A stretch of 64,000 nucleotides of DNA, taken from contig NW_027020282.1 in the NCBI RefSeq assembly GCF_910592395.1, positions 1 through 64,000 on the forward strand. The letters run 5' to 3'. Source of the stretch: Lineus longissimus. Lineage: Eukaryota > Nemertea > Pilidiophora > Heteronemertea > Lineidae. The position numbers and the translations under genes are program-made. The notes beneath the pieces are model-generated. The model did not search any database, was not told the DNA's origin, and was given only the letters and a program-made list of their open reading frames with translations. Positions 34,450 through 46,566 of this stretch are shown one piece after another; position 1 is the stretch's first letter, and each line of letters begins with the position of its first letter.

Positions 34450-36064
34450 ATCCAATGAAGGTATCCAAAGGAAGATTATAGCTTCTAGTTTCTGAAACTG
34501 CAATCGGTTTTCTATATGATTTATACATTTTGAGTTATCCCTTTCTTTCGGTGGGTTTTTGTTTTTTGAGGGACACCCTGTATTAGTGGCGCATGATGAG
34601 AACAAGACATCTCTCTCAGCATTTCAATTAGAACACGTTTTCAGTAGATCTTTCAATAAATGTTTTACGGCATATAGACAGTTACCATTAGGAGCTACAT
34701 CGCCCACCCAAGATAATCGACGATTTCTGTTTCCAGTGGCCAAAATCGGATTACATGGATTACGAAGTTGTGTTCAACTCAAGACACGCAAGATACAAAA
34801 TTTGGAAAGACAAATTTCGCCACTATCGATAAATGCTGCACCGGAAATGTAGTACCGGAACCAGTTTCTTCCAAAGTCTTGTTATATTATCAAACTATTG
34901 TAGTATTCTCCTATAGGCCTAATAAGTTATTTATTTCACAGGTGAAACAATGAGTTAATCGCTTATCTTGATAATGTAGTAATTATTGTGTATTTTGAGT
35001 TAGGTCAACCAGGTCAAGATTCATCCGCTGTGAACACTCTGCTTCGGTCTCACTCCTCGGTTCCGGCAGTCGCCAGCTAGGCGGGCAAACGTGGACCGGT
35101 ACCCTTTTTTACCCCTGGCAAGTAGCCATTTAGATGCCCCCCCACTCCCGGAAATAAGACGCACCAGTGCTTGTTACTACCACTAAGAATAGGCCTACCC
35201 CCCTAAGCTAGGGAAACCCTTTGGTCATATGACCCCCCAAAGGGGATATTAGGTTTGAATGACCCCCCACATTGGTCCAAACTAGGGGACACCAAGTTTG
35301 AATGCCCCCAAACTCGGCAATATCAGGCTCCAAACCCTCTACCAGTGAGGGGATGTCTGGAAAAACTTAATAAGGAAAGATTAGGTGGACTCCCTCTCTT
35401 TTTTGGTGAGAAAATGATGGACAGCACCATTTTGGGGTGCAATTCCACAACCAAAACAGTTCTTGGGCACTACCCTCGGGGAGACATGCGATTTGACCCC
35501 CCCAAAGTAAGGTTTTCTAGGGAAAAAACATCCTGAAGACGAATAAAAGACCCCCCCAAATTCCCCGAGTTTCCCCTAGTTTCGGTCCTGAAAAACACCC
35601 CCAACCCTGAGAAAAGTGGAACAAGCATATGCGTACCCCTTAGTTGCAAGTAGGGGGGCCGGGTCTAGATGCCTGGAAATCATATATTTCTAAGTCTCTA
35701 TCAAATAGGCACACTCAGGGCTCTCCAAGACCATTCTCTTCCAGGTTTTAGAAATTTACTCAAAAGTGTATGGCTGAGATATTTTTATCTCAGATGCCAG
35801 GAAACGCATCTGAGACACGTATAAATTATAAAATTTCTTGGGGGAGTCCGCCCAGATCCCCCGCTGTGTCGCATCACGCACCTTCGGTTTGGAGGATAAG
35901 TGCCCTTTTTTAAAGGATATGCGCCCCCTCCTTCCCAAAATCCTGTTGCTCTAAGATTCGCCCTGCGGTGAATTATGCCATTATGGTCCCAACCTGGCGC
36001 GCCCTCCGGAACCGTGGAGTGAGACCGAAGTCTGGTTGGGTACGAGGCTGCTCTCAAGGTAGTA
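34450..36064. other. unassigned, C-rich middle
   Basis: 35100-35600 is unusually rich in CCCCCC runs with AAAC spacers, strongly strand-asymmetric. The last ~75 bases before 36065 are GC-richer and TATA-less and would hold the promoter of the host gene. Confidence 0.4.
36040..36064 (+). promoter_or_regulatory. presumed start-proximal region of host gene
   Basis: No TATA box. The ATG lies in AATGGCGGCGAT, close to the YY1-type AAGATGGCGGC element that often overlaps start codons of TATA-less animal genes. Weak, inferred. Confidence 0.3.
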
Positions 36065-36470
36065 ATGGCGGCGATCGGTGCTTCGTGTTCAACAACGCAG
36101 CAAAAACATGAACAGATTGAGAAAATACCGATCTCAAACGCCACGAAAGTTGCTGTAATTAACTTTTTAGATAGGATGTCGGGTAAAGTGGTGGGAGGAG
36201 GAAATTGTGGGGATTTTTTCTACACGAATTTCGTGGCTGTCAATGATGTTCGTTGCCCGTTATCTGAGTGCTCTGAACGCGATCTACTGCCCGAGTTCTT
36301 CGCGGCACAAGATGTTAACGAGGGGGAATTGGCCTGGGACGTCTTCAAAAACTCTATTACTAAGTTACATATGGCATGTGAGGATGGCTATTATACAAGA
36401 ATGGACAAACGTCTGGCTGCTATCTTCGACTATATGGATCGCTACAATGAAGTAGTAGACGAAGGAAAAT
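36065..36470 (+). CDS. exon 1 of a three-exon host gene, PD-(D/E)XK nuclease-like protein
   Basis: Encodes residues 1-135 from ATG 36065, in a YY1-like AATGGCGGCGAT context, to a consensus donor, AAAAT|GTAAGT, at 36470/36471, leaving one base of codon 136. The exon has a hydrophilic N-terminus, then SNATKVAVINFLDRMSGKVV, a NCGDFFYTNFVAVNDVRCPL stretch and a helical part ending YMDRYNEVVDEGK. It joins exons at 47805-48011 and 55581-56257 in exact phase, giving 429 residues. I do not recognise the gene by name. A nuclease fold is inferred from residues in exons 2 and 3; exon 1 may be an N-terminal helical domain. If translation reads past the donor the frame stays open to 36562, which I think is chance. 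Confidence 0.82.
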
Positions 36471-37006
36471 GTAAGTACCACCCTCGCCCTCACCATGCTC
36501 ACTGCTCTGGACTCCACCATGTCCACCACACATCCACAGGCCTCTCATGGCGTTGTTTTTGACAGGCCCTGTATACACCTTACTCCGAACTCAGGTGCTA
36601 TTTTTAGCCCAATGGCCAATGCTAAATGCATTAGAACCGGAAGTTGTACATTGACAAGCCGATAAGCCGGTGGCAGCACCATCGACCGCTGTCTCAGCCA
36701 ATCAGCACAGAGAAATTGAGGTCAATCTGGGGTCAACCTGAGTTCGGAGTAAGGTGTATTGATTCCAGGATCTCTGTAATAGATCGAGTGCACCAGAGCT
36801 ACGCAACGTCAGTTGCTATGTATTCGCCAGGAAATCGGATGCGCACGCACTTTGCTCATTGCTGAGTGGCAAACGGCGACGTGACGCATTTTGTGTAGGC
36901 TACATTTGTTGACACACATAATAGGCTATGTGTACATTCTGCCACTCGGCAAACTACGCATGCGCGGCCATTTCCTGGCTCTTCCTGGCATGGCTGGCAT
37001 ACTCGA
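36471..37006. other. intron 1, start
   Basis: First part of the 11.3 kb intron (36471-47804). No feature identified. Confidence 0.5.
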
Positions 37007-37432
37007 TCTCAACTTGGTACCCTTGGGTTCACCTTTTGGCTACCAGGGCGGCGGAGAGACCATCGGTTTTGGTTGGCGGCCATCTTGCTTATCTTCGCAG
37101 GGGGGCGGGCAGAAATCTGGGTGTCGCGGTCTTTGGGACTGATAATTCTATTAATAATTCTAAAAATACTTACCAAGACATACATCAAAAATATCGTTCA
37201 AATGGCATTTTTCAAAACATACATTTGATAAACAATATAGTCATATAAGAAAAAGATTATTTGGCGTATTTTGAAGCAGTAGTTTGAACAAAACTTGCGC
37301 CATCATCAATTCGGTGAGACCAGAACAAATTTGAATATATGAATATTCATGAGCAATGGCGCCCAAGCAGAGCCAAGGTCTTGTCCCCCACCTAGCGGCA
37401 AGGCCGAGGGTACCAAGTTGACTCGATCTATA
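37007..37432. mobile_element. ~425 bp inverted-repeat element
   Basis: TACTCGATCTCAACTTGGTA and CCCTTGG at the left is mirrored by CCGAGGGTACCAAGTTGACT and CGATCTA at the right. No coding region. Confidence 0.7.
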
Positions 37433-37715
37433 CACATCCAGAAGGGGATGTAATGTATGTAGGGGCCTACAGCGACAAAAATCAACAATTTTCGCCCAAA
37501 TTCATCGGCCGATTTCCCGGGCCGATTTCGCACCGATTCCAGGCCTTCGTGAACATAGATCCTTACGAAGACTTTGGATGCCCAGAATCCTTTTGAAAAG
37601 TGACCTTTGTCCGTATAAAGCGGAGTTTAATGACAAAAGTTTTCGCCGGGAGTCATAGGCCTACCCAGAAAGCAGCGAGAGGGCGATTTTCAGCCAAGTG
37701 TGCAATATTGAATAC

Positions 37716-38307
37716 GGTAACAAGAAAGACACTTTTCAAAAATCAAACCAATTTTTTCCTGATCATTTGGTTTCCAATGGCTTATTCAACAAATTAGTAA
37801 GTATTTTACAAGCCTGCAATGCAAGATTATCTCTAAATTCTGAGAAAATCAATTTTCAAATGTTGAGGGTCTGTCTTTCTTGTTACCAGGGTCGTCTTTC
37901 TTGTTACCACCGTAACTCAAGTCAAAGGACTCGCATAGTAAATCTATTCATTATAAAATGTAGTTAGTTGTCTATTGATGATTGTTTTAAAAAAATACAA
38001 GTCTGCATCATGGTAAATGGGTTAATTCGAAGACTTTTATAACCCCAATATCTTTTCTGTTACCGCCTGTCTTTCTTGTTACCTTGATTTTACCCTGATT
38101 CTACCCACAATGCATCATAATAGTAACATAAAAGACAGTTTTTGGTAACAAGAAAGACACATAATGGAGCATTACTTGGAATCCTACTGACAGGTGCACT
38201 AAATTCTGCCCCTTAAATTGGAGCCAACATGGCCCATTACACCAATTTAAGTTCTCTTCTTCAGTTTCTTCATAGAATCACCACTATTTTGCGGTAACAA
38301 GAAAGAC
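37716..38307. repeat. cluster of GGTAACAAGAAAGAC 15-mers in both orientations
   Basis: Exact copies at 37716 (+), 37873 (-), 37894 (-), 38069 (-), 38144 (+) and 38293 (+), and a far one at 41546 (+). The intervening DNA differs, so they are not units of a simple tandem array. Confidence 0.85.
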
Positions 38308-39193
38308 ATGCAATTTGAATTTGTGTGACACCTTGCATTGACACATTAGGAAGTCCATTTTTCCTCTGAAAATAACACTAAGATTTCATAATTGACTCCA
38401 AAATAGCTTCCTCAGGTCCTGGTCATTCACATGGTCGCATGTCACAAACTGGGCCTCAATTGCGTTGCGTGCTAAAAAAAAAATATGTGGGAAACTTTTT
38501 ATATGTTGTAGCCTTATATATTTTCTACATAAATATACCATCCAAACCCCAGGGTCATGTTTAGTTACCGCTCATTCATGAGTTAGTACACCAGTTTTAA
38601 TAGAAAATGCCTTTAAATTCAAATCACGTTTTTAGTGTTTTCTCAAAAGTGACCCTTTCTTGGCAAGTCACAACTTCTGGCCTATGAATGGGCTAAAAAT
38701 CAACTTGATGGGTGGCAAAGGAGACCTGGGTAATGGCTCTAAAGGATCAGACAGAAAAAACAGGAAAAAAATCTACAGGGGGGTCTAGAATTGGTCCACA
38801 TTTTGGTAAAAATGACCTGGAGGGCACTGCAGAGAAATAGCGAATATACTCTAGATTTTACCCCACTTAAGCAAACTTTATGTTCATCCTACACTCCAGA
38901 TGAATTCATGAGTCTTTTAGAGCAAGTTTGGTGGTGATAGTATAGTTACTGAGAAATCCTAGTTTTAAGGAAGACTGGCAGTTTTTGACATTTAGTTCAA
39001 TTTCTCGCCACCAGGGGAACCAACAATAATTCAACCAACCATAAAAAAAGAACCGCTATACCTAGAGCATAAATTCTTTCACTATAATTTAGCTTGGTGA
39101 TAGTAGACACCTAAGAACTAATGTTCTTCAACCCAAGGGATCATTTAGTGCTCATAATCATAACAGTTAGGGCCAATTCCATCATTGTCCATT
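38308..39193. other. intron 1, unassigned
   Basis: AT-rich, no repeat unit or open frame of note. Confidence 0.4.
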
Positions 39194-40123
39194 GTGACGG
39201 GCGTTACATTTGCACAGATTTTTTAACATCGTTGTTGTGCCACAGTTCACAACAACAAATAAAAGTCTAAACAAATGTGTTTTTCTACATTGCAAAACTA
39301 TGAACTTTAAAAATAAATGCCATTTGTTCTAAAATTTTTGTCGTAATTAGTGCTAATTTCACGTTAATTAAGCGTGACGGGCGATACACCCAAAAGACAC
39401 AGGTTTCTGGGTAGGGTGATAAGTGGTGAAATCTCTGTGAACTGTGATTTATTTCAGCTCTATGTTATCTATCACTTTTAAGTCTATGCCCATATGATTC
39501 ATTTTAGCCATGCAGTAATTTGACCAAGTGGATGCTACTCGGGCACTAAGGGTTCAAATCACTGTGACGGGTGTTACAAGTATGTGACGGGCATTACCTT
39601 GTGCGAAATTTGATGCAATAAAGCTGTCTTTTGTGCCAGAAAAGGGACTGAAACAATTTCTTATGAGTATCAAAGTCATCCCTAAATGCCATGTTAATGA
39701 TTCTGATACTTCATGCTACTCAAGTTCAACTGTGACCATGGGCAAGGCGCTTAACCTTGGGGTGACACTTTCACCCCTTAAGTCTGGCTTAAATGATGAA
39801 GGAAATGATTTTGAAAATGATACAACACATTTTTGGTGTCATTACTCCTACCACTAAATTTCCAAAGAGAATAAAAAATTTTGGGAAAATTTTTTTCTTT
39901 AAGTGGTGTTAACTGAAGGAAGCATGGCCGTAACGCCCATCACGGAGCACTTTTTGTAACACCTGTCACGGCTTTTATGGGTTAACTACCAGAGGCAGGC
40001 AACTCAATGTGGTTTATTTCTATACCTAATGGTACACTAACTTAGGATTTGCATTGGCATAAAATTCTGCCTTGGCTTGTGTGAGAAATCAAACTTTATT
40101 GTCAAAATCGTGACGGGCGTTAC
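39194..40123. repeat. cluster of GTGACGGGCGTTAC-like 14-mers
   Basis: At 39194, 39374, 39564, 39584 and 40110 on the plus strand and 39930 and 39956 on the minus strand, with one or two changes; a weaker relative is at about 40346. The interval between is otherwise unremarkable intron. Confidence 0.82.
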
Positions 40124-40505
40124 ACGACCATTTCTGAATGCGGTGTCAAAAAGATGACATATTCTACCAAAAATAAGAAATAAGTTGTGGAAAACTGGTA
40201 TGACCCATGGTAATATATGTCTTCCACTAACAAATCATCTGAAAAGATTATCTGTACCATTTGTTATACCTGAGTACCAGCAGTTCAAAAAATAGAAATT
40301 TTGCTGACTGAAAATGACAAAAATTTGACAAATAGGCTTGTCGGTTGTCACGGTTACTAAGAAGTTTTGAATGGCGGTATCAAAAAAATTGTCATGGTTT
40401 TTGATATCCCATATATACGTTCAAAATAGGCAACTACTTTTATGAAAATACCTAAATGGATTTTGGCCTGCCATGTCCCTATTTAGATGGAATTGGCCTT
40501 AAGTC

Positions 40506-40551
40506 ATCCTCCACCTCCTCCTCCTCCTCCTCCTCACTCCTCCTCCTCAAT
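40506..40551 (+). repeat. (CCT)n microsatellite
   Basis: CCTCCACCTCCTCC-type run, imperfect. Confidence 0.85.
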
Positions 40552-40689
40552 GGGAGTCCGCCCCTGCCAAAATGGCCTTCTTGCCTCCCCCTGCCACCAG
40601 AAAAATCTTGATGAAATTAAATTTCACCTATCTTAAAGAAGACATCATAAGGAAGAAATAGACACCTCATTGAAAAGCATAGGCCAATT

Positions 40690-41398
40690 TTTGGCTCACC
40701 TGTGAGCCTTTACCATCACGCAGCGTCCGTCGTCGTCGTCCGTCGTCGTTGTCCGTCGTCGTAAGACATGGGTGGCACGTTTTGTTACCGCTAAAGCCAC
40801 TGAACTGAAACTTAGTACACATGTACCCCTTGGTGACCACTACTCAGAGACCAAAACGCGGTCTCATATGTTTCACGGTTTGGCCACCAGGGGGCCAAAG
40901 GTAAAAAATGAAGAAATGCGTTTTCTCCCTTATTACTGGTCCGAAAAATTTGAAAAAAATATGGTAGGTACTTCTACTAATGGGACATCACGTATCCTCC
41001 GGGGTTTTGATTTGACCTAATTTTCAAGGTAAGATAGGTCAAAGTTCGCCGACGGCACCGCTGTTAGTCAATGGTGGCACGTTTTGTAACCGCTGAGGCT
41101 ATTGAACTCAAACTTGGTACATATATACCCTTGGGTGACCTTTACTCAGAGACTGAATCGTGGCGTCATACGATTTACAGTTTGGCCAATAGGGGGCCAA
41201 AGGTCAACAACTGATTACCACACCAAATTAGACCTTGTATTTACAAATGCACATCATGTGCACCATACAGGGATCATTGACAATTGCTGGTCTGACCATA
41301 AAATGATATATACAGCTTTACCAATGTCAGAATCACTGACTTAATAGCCTCCCCTTCGACACAGGTGAGCACATGGTCCCTGGACCATTTCATTAGAT
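40690..41398 (+). mobile_element. dispersed GTCCGTCGTC-family repeat with LINE scrap inside
   Basis: The head GGCTCACCTGTGAGCC is followed by (CGT)n-like bases, one full ~300 bp unit, the start of a second, and the tail GGTGAGCACATGGTCC-CTGGACCATTTCAT. The second unit is broken at about 41206 by foreign sequence up to about 41345 (next entry). CTCF-like core at 40884-40895. Confidence 0.88.
41206..41345 (+). pseudogene. LINE APE-endonuclease C-terminal fragment
   Basis: Reads NLDLVFTNAHHVHHTGIIDN then CWSDHKMIYTAL and a stop. This matches the end of LINE endonuclease domains: a TLxDLVLTN-type strand followed by the SDHxxI motif. About 45 codons only, embedded in a dispersed repeat. The clade cannot be told. 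Confidence 0.65.
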
Positions 41399-42172
41399 AT
41401 GAAAATCATGTGTTGAATCTGAAAATTGCAGTTGCAATGCAACGAGTCCATCAAATTCTTATGCCCAGTTTGTGACATGCGACCAAATATTAATATTTGC
41501 TATCTTTTTGACAACAAGTTAGCTATTTTCCCTCTTTGGAATGATGGTAACAAGAAAGACGAGGACCGATCCAAATTTGGAACGCAGCTATTTTTACTTT
41601 TATTTCCTGAAAGAAACCCAGGAAATAAAATATATCTTATTTGTGATCTAAGATATAGAAACATGAATAAGTTTTGAAAGTGATAAGGTTATTCAAGTTG
41701 GAAGAAAAATTTGTAATTTACTGAAAATGACCTCACTAAAGACGGGTATCAAAAAAGACATTTGAGCCACAAAAGTCCTCGTATTTTGTCTAAAAATCAC
41801 AAAAGTATGCCAAACAATTTTTTGGAGCCCCAAAAATCATTTTCCAATTTACCGGTATATCAAATTGCTTCCTGGGCCAAATTTCATGATTAAAATGGGT
41901 TTTATGAGATGAGACATTTTTTACCCCCAATTTGCACACTTGGCTGAAAATCGCCCGAGAAAGCAGTCGTTGTCTATTATTATCCCAAACTCGACCCAGT
42001 GGCGTTTGTGACGGGACATTGGGACGTGGCGGCAGGCACAACTGGAGGAGGTGGGTTTTTTCCGCCATTTTGAATCGAAAAAGTAGCGCCTCGATTATAC
42101 CCATCAAAAACACATTTCGATTCCGCATTCTAACTATATTTGCCTTCTAAAGTCATTGCTTGTAATGCATGT
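41399..42172. other. intron 1, unassigned
   Basis: Contains one distant copy of the GGTAACAAGAAAGAC 15-mer (41546). No gene seen. Confidence 0.4.
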
Positions 42173-42287
42173 AATGTCGCCAGTTCTGAGGACGTAGCTT
42201 TTAATGTCTCCACATTCGCCGTGACGTTATTTCTACTTTCCCTGACGTGGCGACATTAAAAGCGACGTCCTCAGAACTGGCGACATT
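42173..42287. repeat. 115 bp fold-back element
   Basis: AATGTCGCCAGTTCTGAGGA to TTTTAATGTC pairs with GACATTAAAAGCGACGTCCT to TGGCGACATT, ~36-base arms with one or two mismatches. Confidence 0.9.
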
Positions 42288-42387
42288 AATCAATGACGTT
42301 ACAATTACATGTTTATAGATATCAAGTATGAAGAAAGGGTGAAGAAAAGAGTGAAGAAAGAGTGATCATAAACAGTTTGTGTGACGA

Positions 42388-44188
42388 GCTTTTTGGCTCA
42401 CCTGTGGTGAGCCTTTACTATGACGCGGTGTCGTCGTCCGTCCGTCGTCGTTAAACAATAGTGGCATGTTTGGTAACCGCTAAAGCTATTGAACTCAAAC
42501 TAGGTGACCGCTACTCAGAGACCGAATTGCGGCCTCATATGATTCATGGTTTGGCCACCAGGGGGCAAAAGGTAAAACATGAAAATATGCATTTTCTCCC
42601 TTATTCCTGGTCCGAAAAATTTGAAAAAAATATGGTAGGTACTCCTACCAATGGGACATCACATATCCTCCGGGTTTTTGATTTGACCTAATTTTCAGGG
42701 TCACAGAGGTCATAGTGTGTCGGCAGCACCGCAGTAAGTCAATGGTGGCACGTTTTGTAACCGCTTCAGCCAGAGATCCCAAACTTTACACAAATGTACC
42801 TCTGGTTGGCCCCTACTCATACACCAAATTGTGGCTTCATGCATTTCACGGTTTGGTCAATAGGGGGCCAAATGTTGAAAGTGAAAATATGCGATTGCTC
42901 GCTTATTAGGGATCACGTCCAAAGTCCGCACGCGATATTCGCCGGCGAAATTCACCCTACAGTATTTCGCCTGCGAAATCTGTCCGAAAATCGACCGGCG
43001 AATGTGAGGCGATAATATGAAATCGCCGGAATGTCAGATGCGAAATTCGCCCACAATCGCGCCAATTCTTCGATTTCGCCCCAAAAATCGCTCCAGGCGA
43101 TAATGGAGCGATTTTACGAAATTGGTGGCTCTTGCATGCTTGTCCGATATTCGGAACGATTTTGCAACGACTTTCGTCTTGTTTTATTGGCGGAAAAGTG
43201 CAGTCACGTAAACAAATCGGGTCATACTAAACAGCGTCCACCAGGTTTAAACACATACATACATTAAAGCCATCAAAGTAAAATATAATGGTCATAAACG
43301 AAATAAGCATAAAATTTTGAGGAAATGTATTTTTTATGGTGTACGTTTTGGCCACAAAATTTTATTTGATGACTTTATACCCGACTTTAAACCTGGTGAA
43401 CGCTGGTGGACGCTGGTGGGCGCTGTTTAGGATAACCGGATACTACAACGATCTTGATTGGTTGGCTGAGACTCAGAAACATAAGCCTAACTATGATTAG
43501 CTGTATGATTCGGTACATTCCGCCACAATCCTTCGGAATACATACCATAATACTAAGAACCTCAAACCTCTGTGCCAAATTTGTGTAGCTCCTCGTGGAT
43601 AGATGTGATGTATATGATTACTGCAGTCAGGTTGACCGGGAATTCCAGTTTGTGTTTTTGTTCGGTCTGCTATCAGCTGATGTCGGAATACGCATACTAC
43701 AACACATGTAGGCCTCTAATATTCGCTTCGTTCCGATGGTTGGTGAGAGCGAATTAGGCGCGATTATTATTTTCGCCTGCGATTTTTATTCAGTCCGAAT
43801 TTTCGCCTGATCATAATAGAACGCCAAAGCAGGGAGCGATTTGGAGGCGAATGAGTGTGGCGATATTCGACCAGGCGAATTTTCGCCCCGATTCGCGCAG
43901 CGAATATTCGCGTGCGGACTTTGGACGTGATCCCTTACCGAGTCCAAAAAATTTGAAAAAAATATGGTAGGTACTTCTACCAATGGGACATCACATATAC
44001 TCCGGGCTTTTGATTTGACCTTATTTTCAAGGTCACAGAGGTCAAAGTGTGTTGTCATACATTTCACGGTTCGGCCAATAGGGGGCCAAATGTCGAAAGT
44101 CAAAATATGCTTGCTTGATACTGCTCCTCTCTTATGTCCTTTGATACAGGTGAGCACATGGTCCCTGGACCATTTCATTTATCTATGC
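42388..44188 (+). mobile_element. dispersed GTCCGTCGTC-family repeat interrupted by a MITE
   Basis: Head hairpin at about 42391, a full first unit with CTCF-like core at 42555, and a second unit to 42908. After the insertion 42909-43934 the unit resumes at 43938 (GTCCAAAAAATTTGAAAAAA) and runs to the tail GGTGAGCACATGGTCC-CTGGACCATTTCAT. Continuity on both sides fixes the insertion site exactly. Confidence 0.9.
42909..43934. mobile_element. 1026 bp MITE, 3 bp TTA target duplication, Harbinger-like
   Basis: Ends GGGATCACGTCCAAAGTCCG(CACGCGA...) and its mirror at 43902-43934, flanked by TTA at 42906-42908 and 43935-43937. Subterminal regions carry many TTCGCC / GGCGAA motifs. An internal inverted pair lies at 43229-43251 and 43387-43431 (AAACAGCGTCCACCAGG). 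There is no transposase. TTA duplication fits PIF/Harbinger. Confidence 0.88.
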
Positions 44189-44249
44189 AGTTCAGCTTTT
44201 AAGGAATGTCCTACTACGACCCCTGCTCCTGGCCTCATGTAGTCTCAGT

Positions 44250-44620
44250 AATCGCCTGAAGATGGCACTGCAATAGGCCTCAATGGTTAAGTCAAACAAA
44301 GGGTTAATCCAGCTGAAACCCAATTGAATCTTTATAGGAAATGTAGGAGACTAAGTAGACACATCAGGCGGAAAGGATAAAATGTTTGCATTTAATTTTG
44401 ATGAGAGCACATTTTGTTACACCCCCTCCAGGCCTTTCAATTACGTGGAGACCTCTACACCCTGTTTTTTTTTATCCTATTTTGGGGACATGTTTTTTAG
44501 CTCAGCTGACAAAGTCAGCGGAGCTAGTAGAATAGCTGTTCAAATGGTGTCCGTCCTGCAATCCATCCATCCATCCATCCATCCATCTAGGGACCCATCT
44601 GTGGACAAAATTGGACATTT
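44250..44620 (+). repeat. fragments of dispersed repeats and (ATCC)n
   Basis: 44252-44323 matches the fold-back at 31347-31513. A TTTTAGCTCAGCTGACAAAG head of another hairpin-headed repeat at about 44496 is followed by an ATCC microsatellite at 44561-44586. Confidence 0.7.
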
Positions 44621-44983
44621 CTGACCGGGAAGACCCAGCCACTTCGTTGACGGTGGTAAATTAGGAGTTGCCGAAGGTGAACTCAAAAAACGAAAAATCA
44701 GCGCGATCCGACCTATATTAAGAGAATGAGGTCATTTCGCGTTTAGATTTCTTTCCCTTTTTACCTCGGTCCACAGAGCAAATATTGATTTCAAATATGG
44801 CTGAATATTTTTTAATATTTTTTCATTTTTTACTTTTAATGGAATTAATATAGTTTTCACCGCCAGTTGGCGCTGCAGGCACATTGACTGAATTTTGGCG
44901 ATTTCAAATTTGGCGGTGGCTCAACTTTTTGCAAGCAGTGCTGCTGATTGGCCGATCGATAGAAGAGATGCCACCATTTAAAA

Positions 44984-45010
44984 ATGGCGGTAGTCGCTGC
45001 TTCAATGAAG
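44984..45010 (+). CDS. possible first coding exon of a small gene in intron 1
   Basis: ATG in a YY1-like AAAATGGCGGTAG context, nine codons (MAVVAASMK), then a strong donor AAG|GTGAGT. The first bases resemble the start of exon 1 of the surrounding gene (ATGGCGGYRRTCGSTGCTTC), so it may be a duplicated or alternative first exon. An inverted CCAAT (ATTGGCC) lies ~35 bases upstream. Low confidence because so short. Confidence 0.35.
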
Positions 45011-46566
45011 GTGAGTGAACTTTCTCATGTTCAATCGGTTGATACTCTTTTAATCAACATGACCATGTACCTGAAATTTGTGAAGGTACTGCAAAGAGTC
45101 TATATAATTCAGATTTATCAATAGTTTTTTATAATATTGCGGAAATTTTGTGCACAAATTAGCGAAAGTTGGTGCTCGTCTCATGTCATTTTAGAGCGAG
45201 AAATTTGTTTCCGTCGATCTCTACCACTGAAAAATCGCTTGCATAGCTTCGAATTTTTGTGAAAATAAGTATCTGAACTTGGTTTCAAATAGTCTAGAGA
45301 GTTACCTTTGTGGTGATACATATAGTATGTGATAAATATTTGTGGAATTTGTGAAATTCGGCTTTCAAACGTGCCGATGATGCAAGCGATCTCACGTGAA
45401 TTTTGCAAGTCCTGATTTGTCGACCGGGTGTCAAGAATCACTCGCCTTAATTCAGTTCAAAGATCGAAAATAATATCTGAACTTAGTTTCAAATAGCCTA
45501 CGCAATTATCATTTCGGTGATATATAATGCATGCATGTAATAATTGATTGATCTGCCTAAAACGCGCAATTAAAACGGCGAAAGATCTTGATAAACACTC
45601 TGGTGGCGGTCGCACTAAATAACGACCGGTAGGGCCCGAAGTCTGGCGGAGAAAAAAAGGTAGCGCCCGGAGGTTGAAACGGGATTTTTATGCACTTTTA
45701 ACTGTATATTTATGTTGTCTAGATGTATTTCTAACAGTTCTGTAACTTTGATGACCAAGCTTGCACCCAAAGTTGGTAAAATTGATGCTTGTTTATGGAC
45801 TGCGCGAGCGACCGGAGAATTCGCCGTCGGCCATTTTGGCTACGGTCCCCGAGTTGTTGTGGTTGGCAATTTTGCAACAAATCTCGCCATTTACGTTTGT
45901 TTTCTCCCTGTCTGGTCATTGGCCGTGAAAAAAATTATTTTGAAAGTCACATTATGACATCGTAGTATGAATTCCACTGCAGTTTCGTTAGGCAGCAATG
46001 CTCATGTTTTTGGTTTGCAATCCTGTACTGTCTGTACACTGTGCTGTGCATGGTTGTACTGTTGGCTGTAAAAAAAGACAAAAACGATAGCCTAAGACTA
46101 AGAGGATAACTCAACAGGCCCTCATGATTCAATTGATGGACACCTTATTTGATAGTACCTCATCATTAAGTCCACTAGATCCTGTTCTGTCACATGTCGT
46201 AGACGATAGACAATTTTCAAAATGTAGTACACCACTCGCTCATCTTTAAGCCCAGCTCTCAGCTCACATCATGTGGGCACGGTTGGCTGTTGAGTGTTAT
46301 GGTTCAGTCTGTGAGACTAATTTAAAGAGGTTACACTTTTATTTTGAATTGGAAAACAGCCCACAGGACTGACTTTTCACTGAGTAATAAGTGTGCCCTT
46401 CAAAGGTTAAGTCTCTTTCTGGATTTGCTTCCATAGATGCCTTGTTCAGGATATCATCTGACCGATGCCTGGTCAAGCACAGACTGTATCCGGTGGTGTA
46501 CATTTCCCCGTCTATATCACCCTTTTTTATTCAGTCAGTGTTAATTTCTCTTCTCTTTTTTTACAG

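Noticed and set aside
36471-36562. Read-through extension of exon 1 with a His-rich tail
   Set aside because: A consensus donor lies at 36471 and exon 2 continues the protein in phase; the His-rich tail is translated intron.
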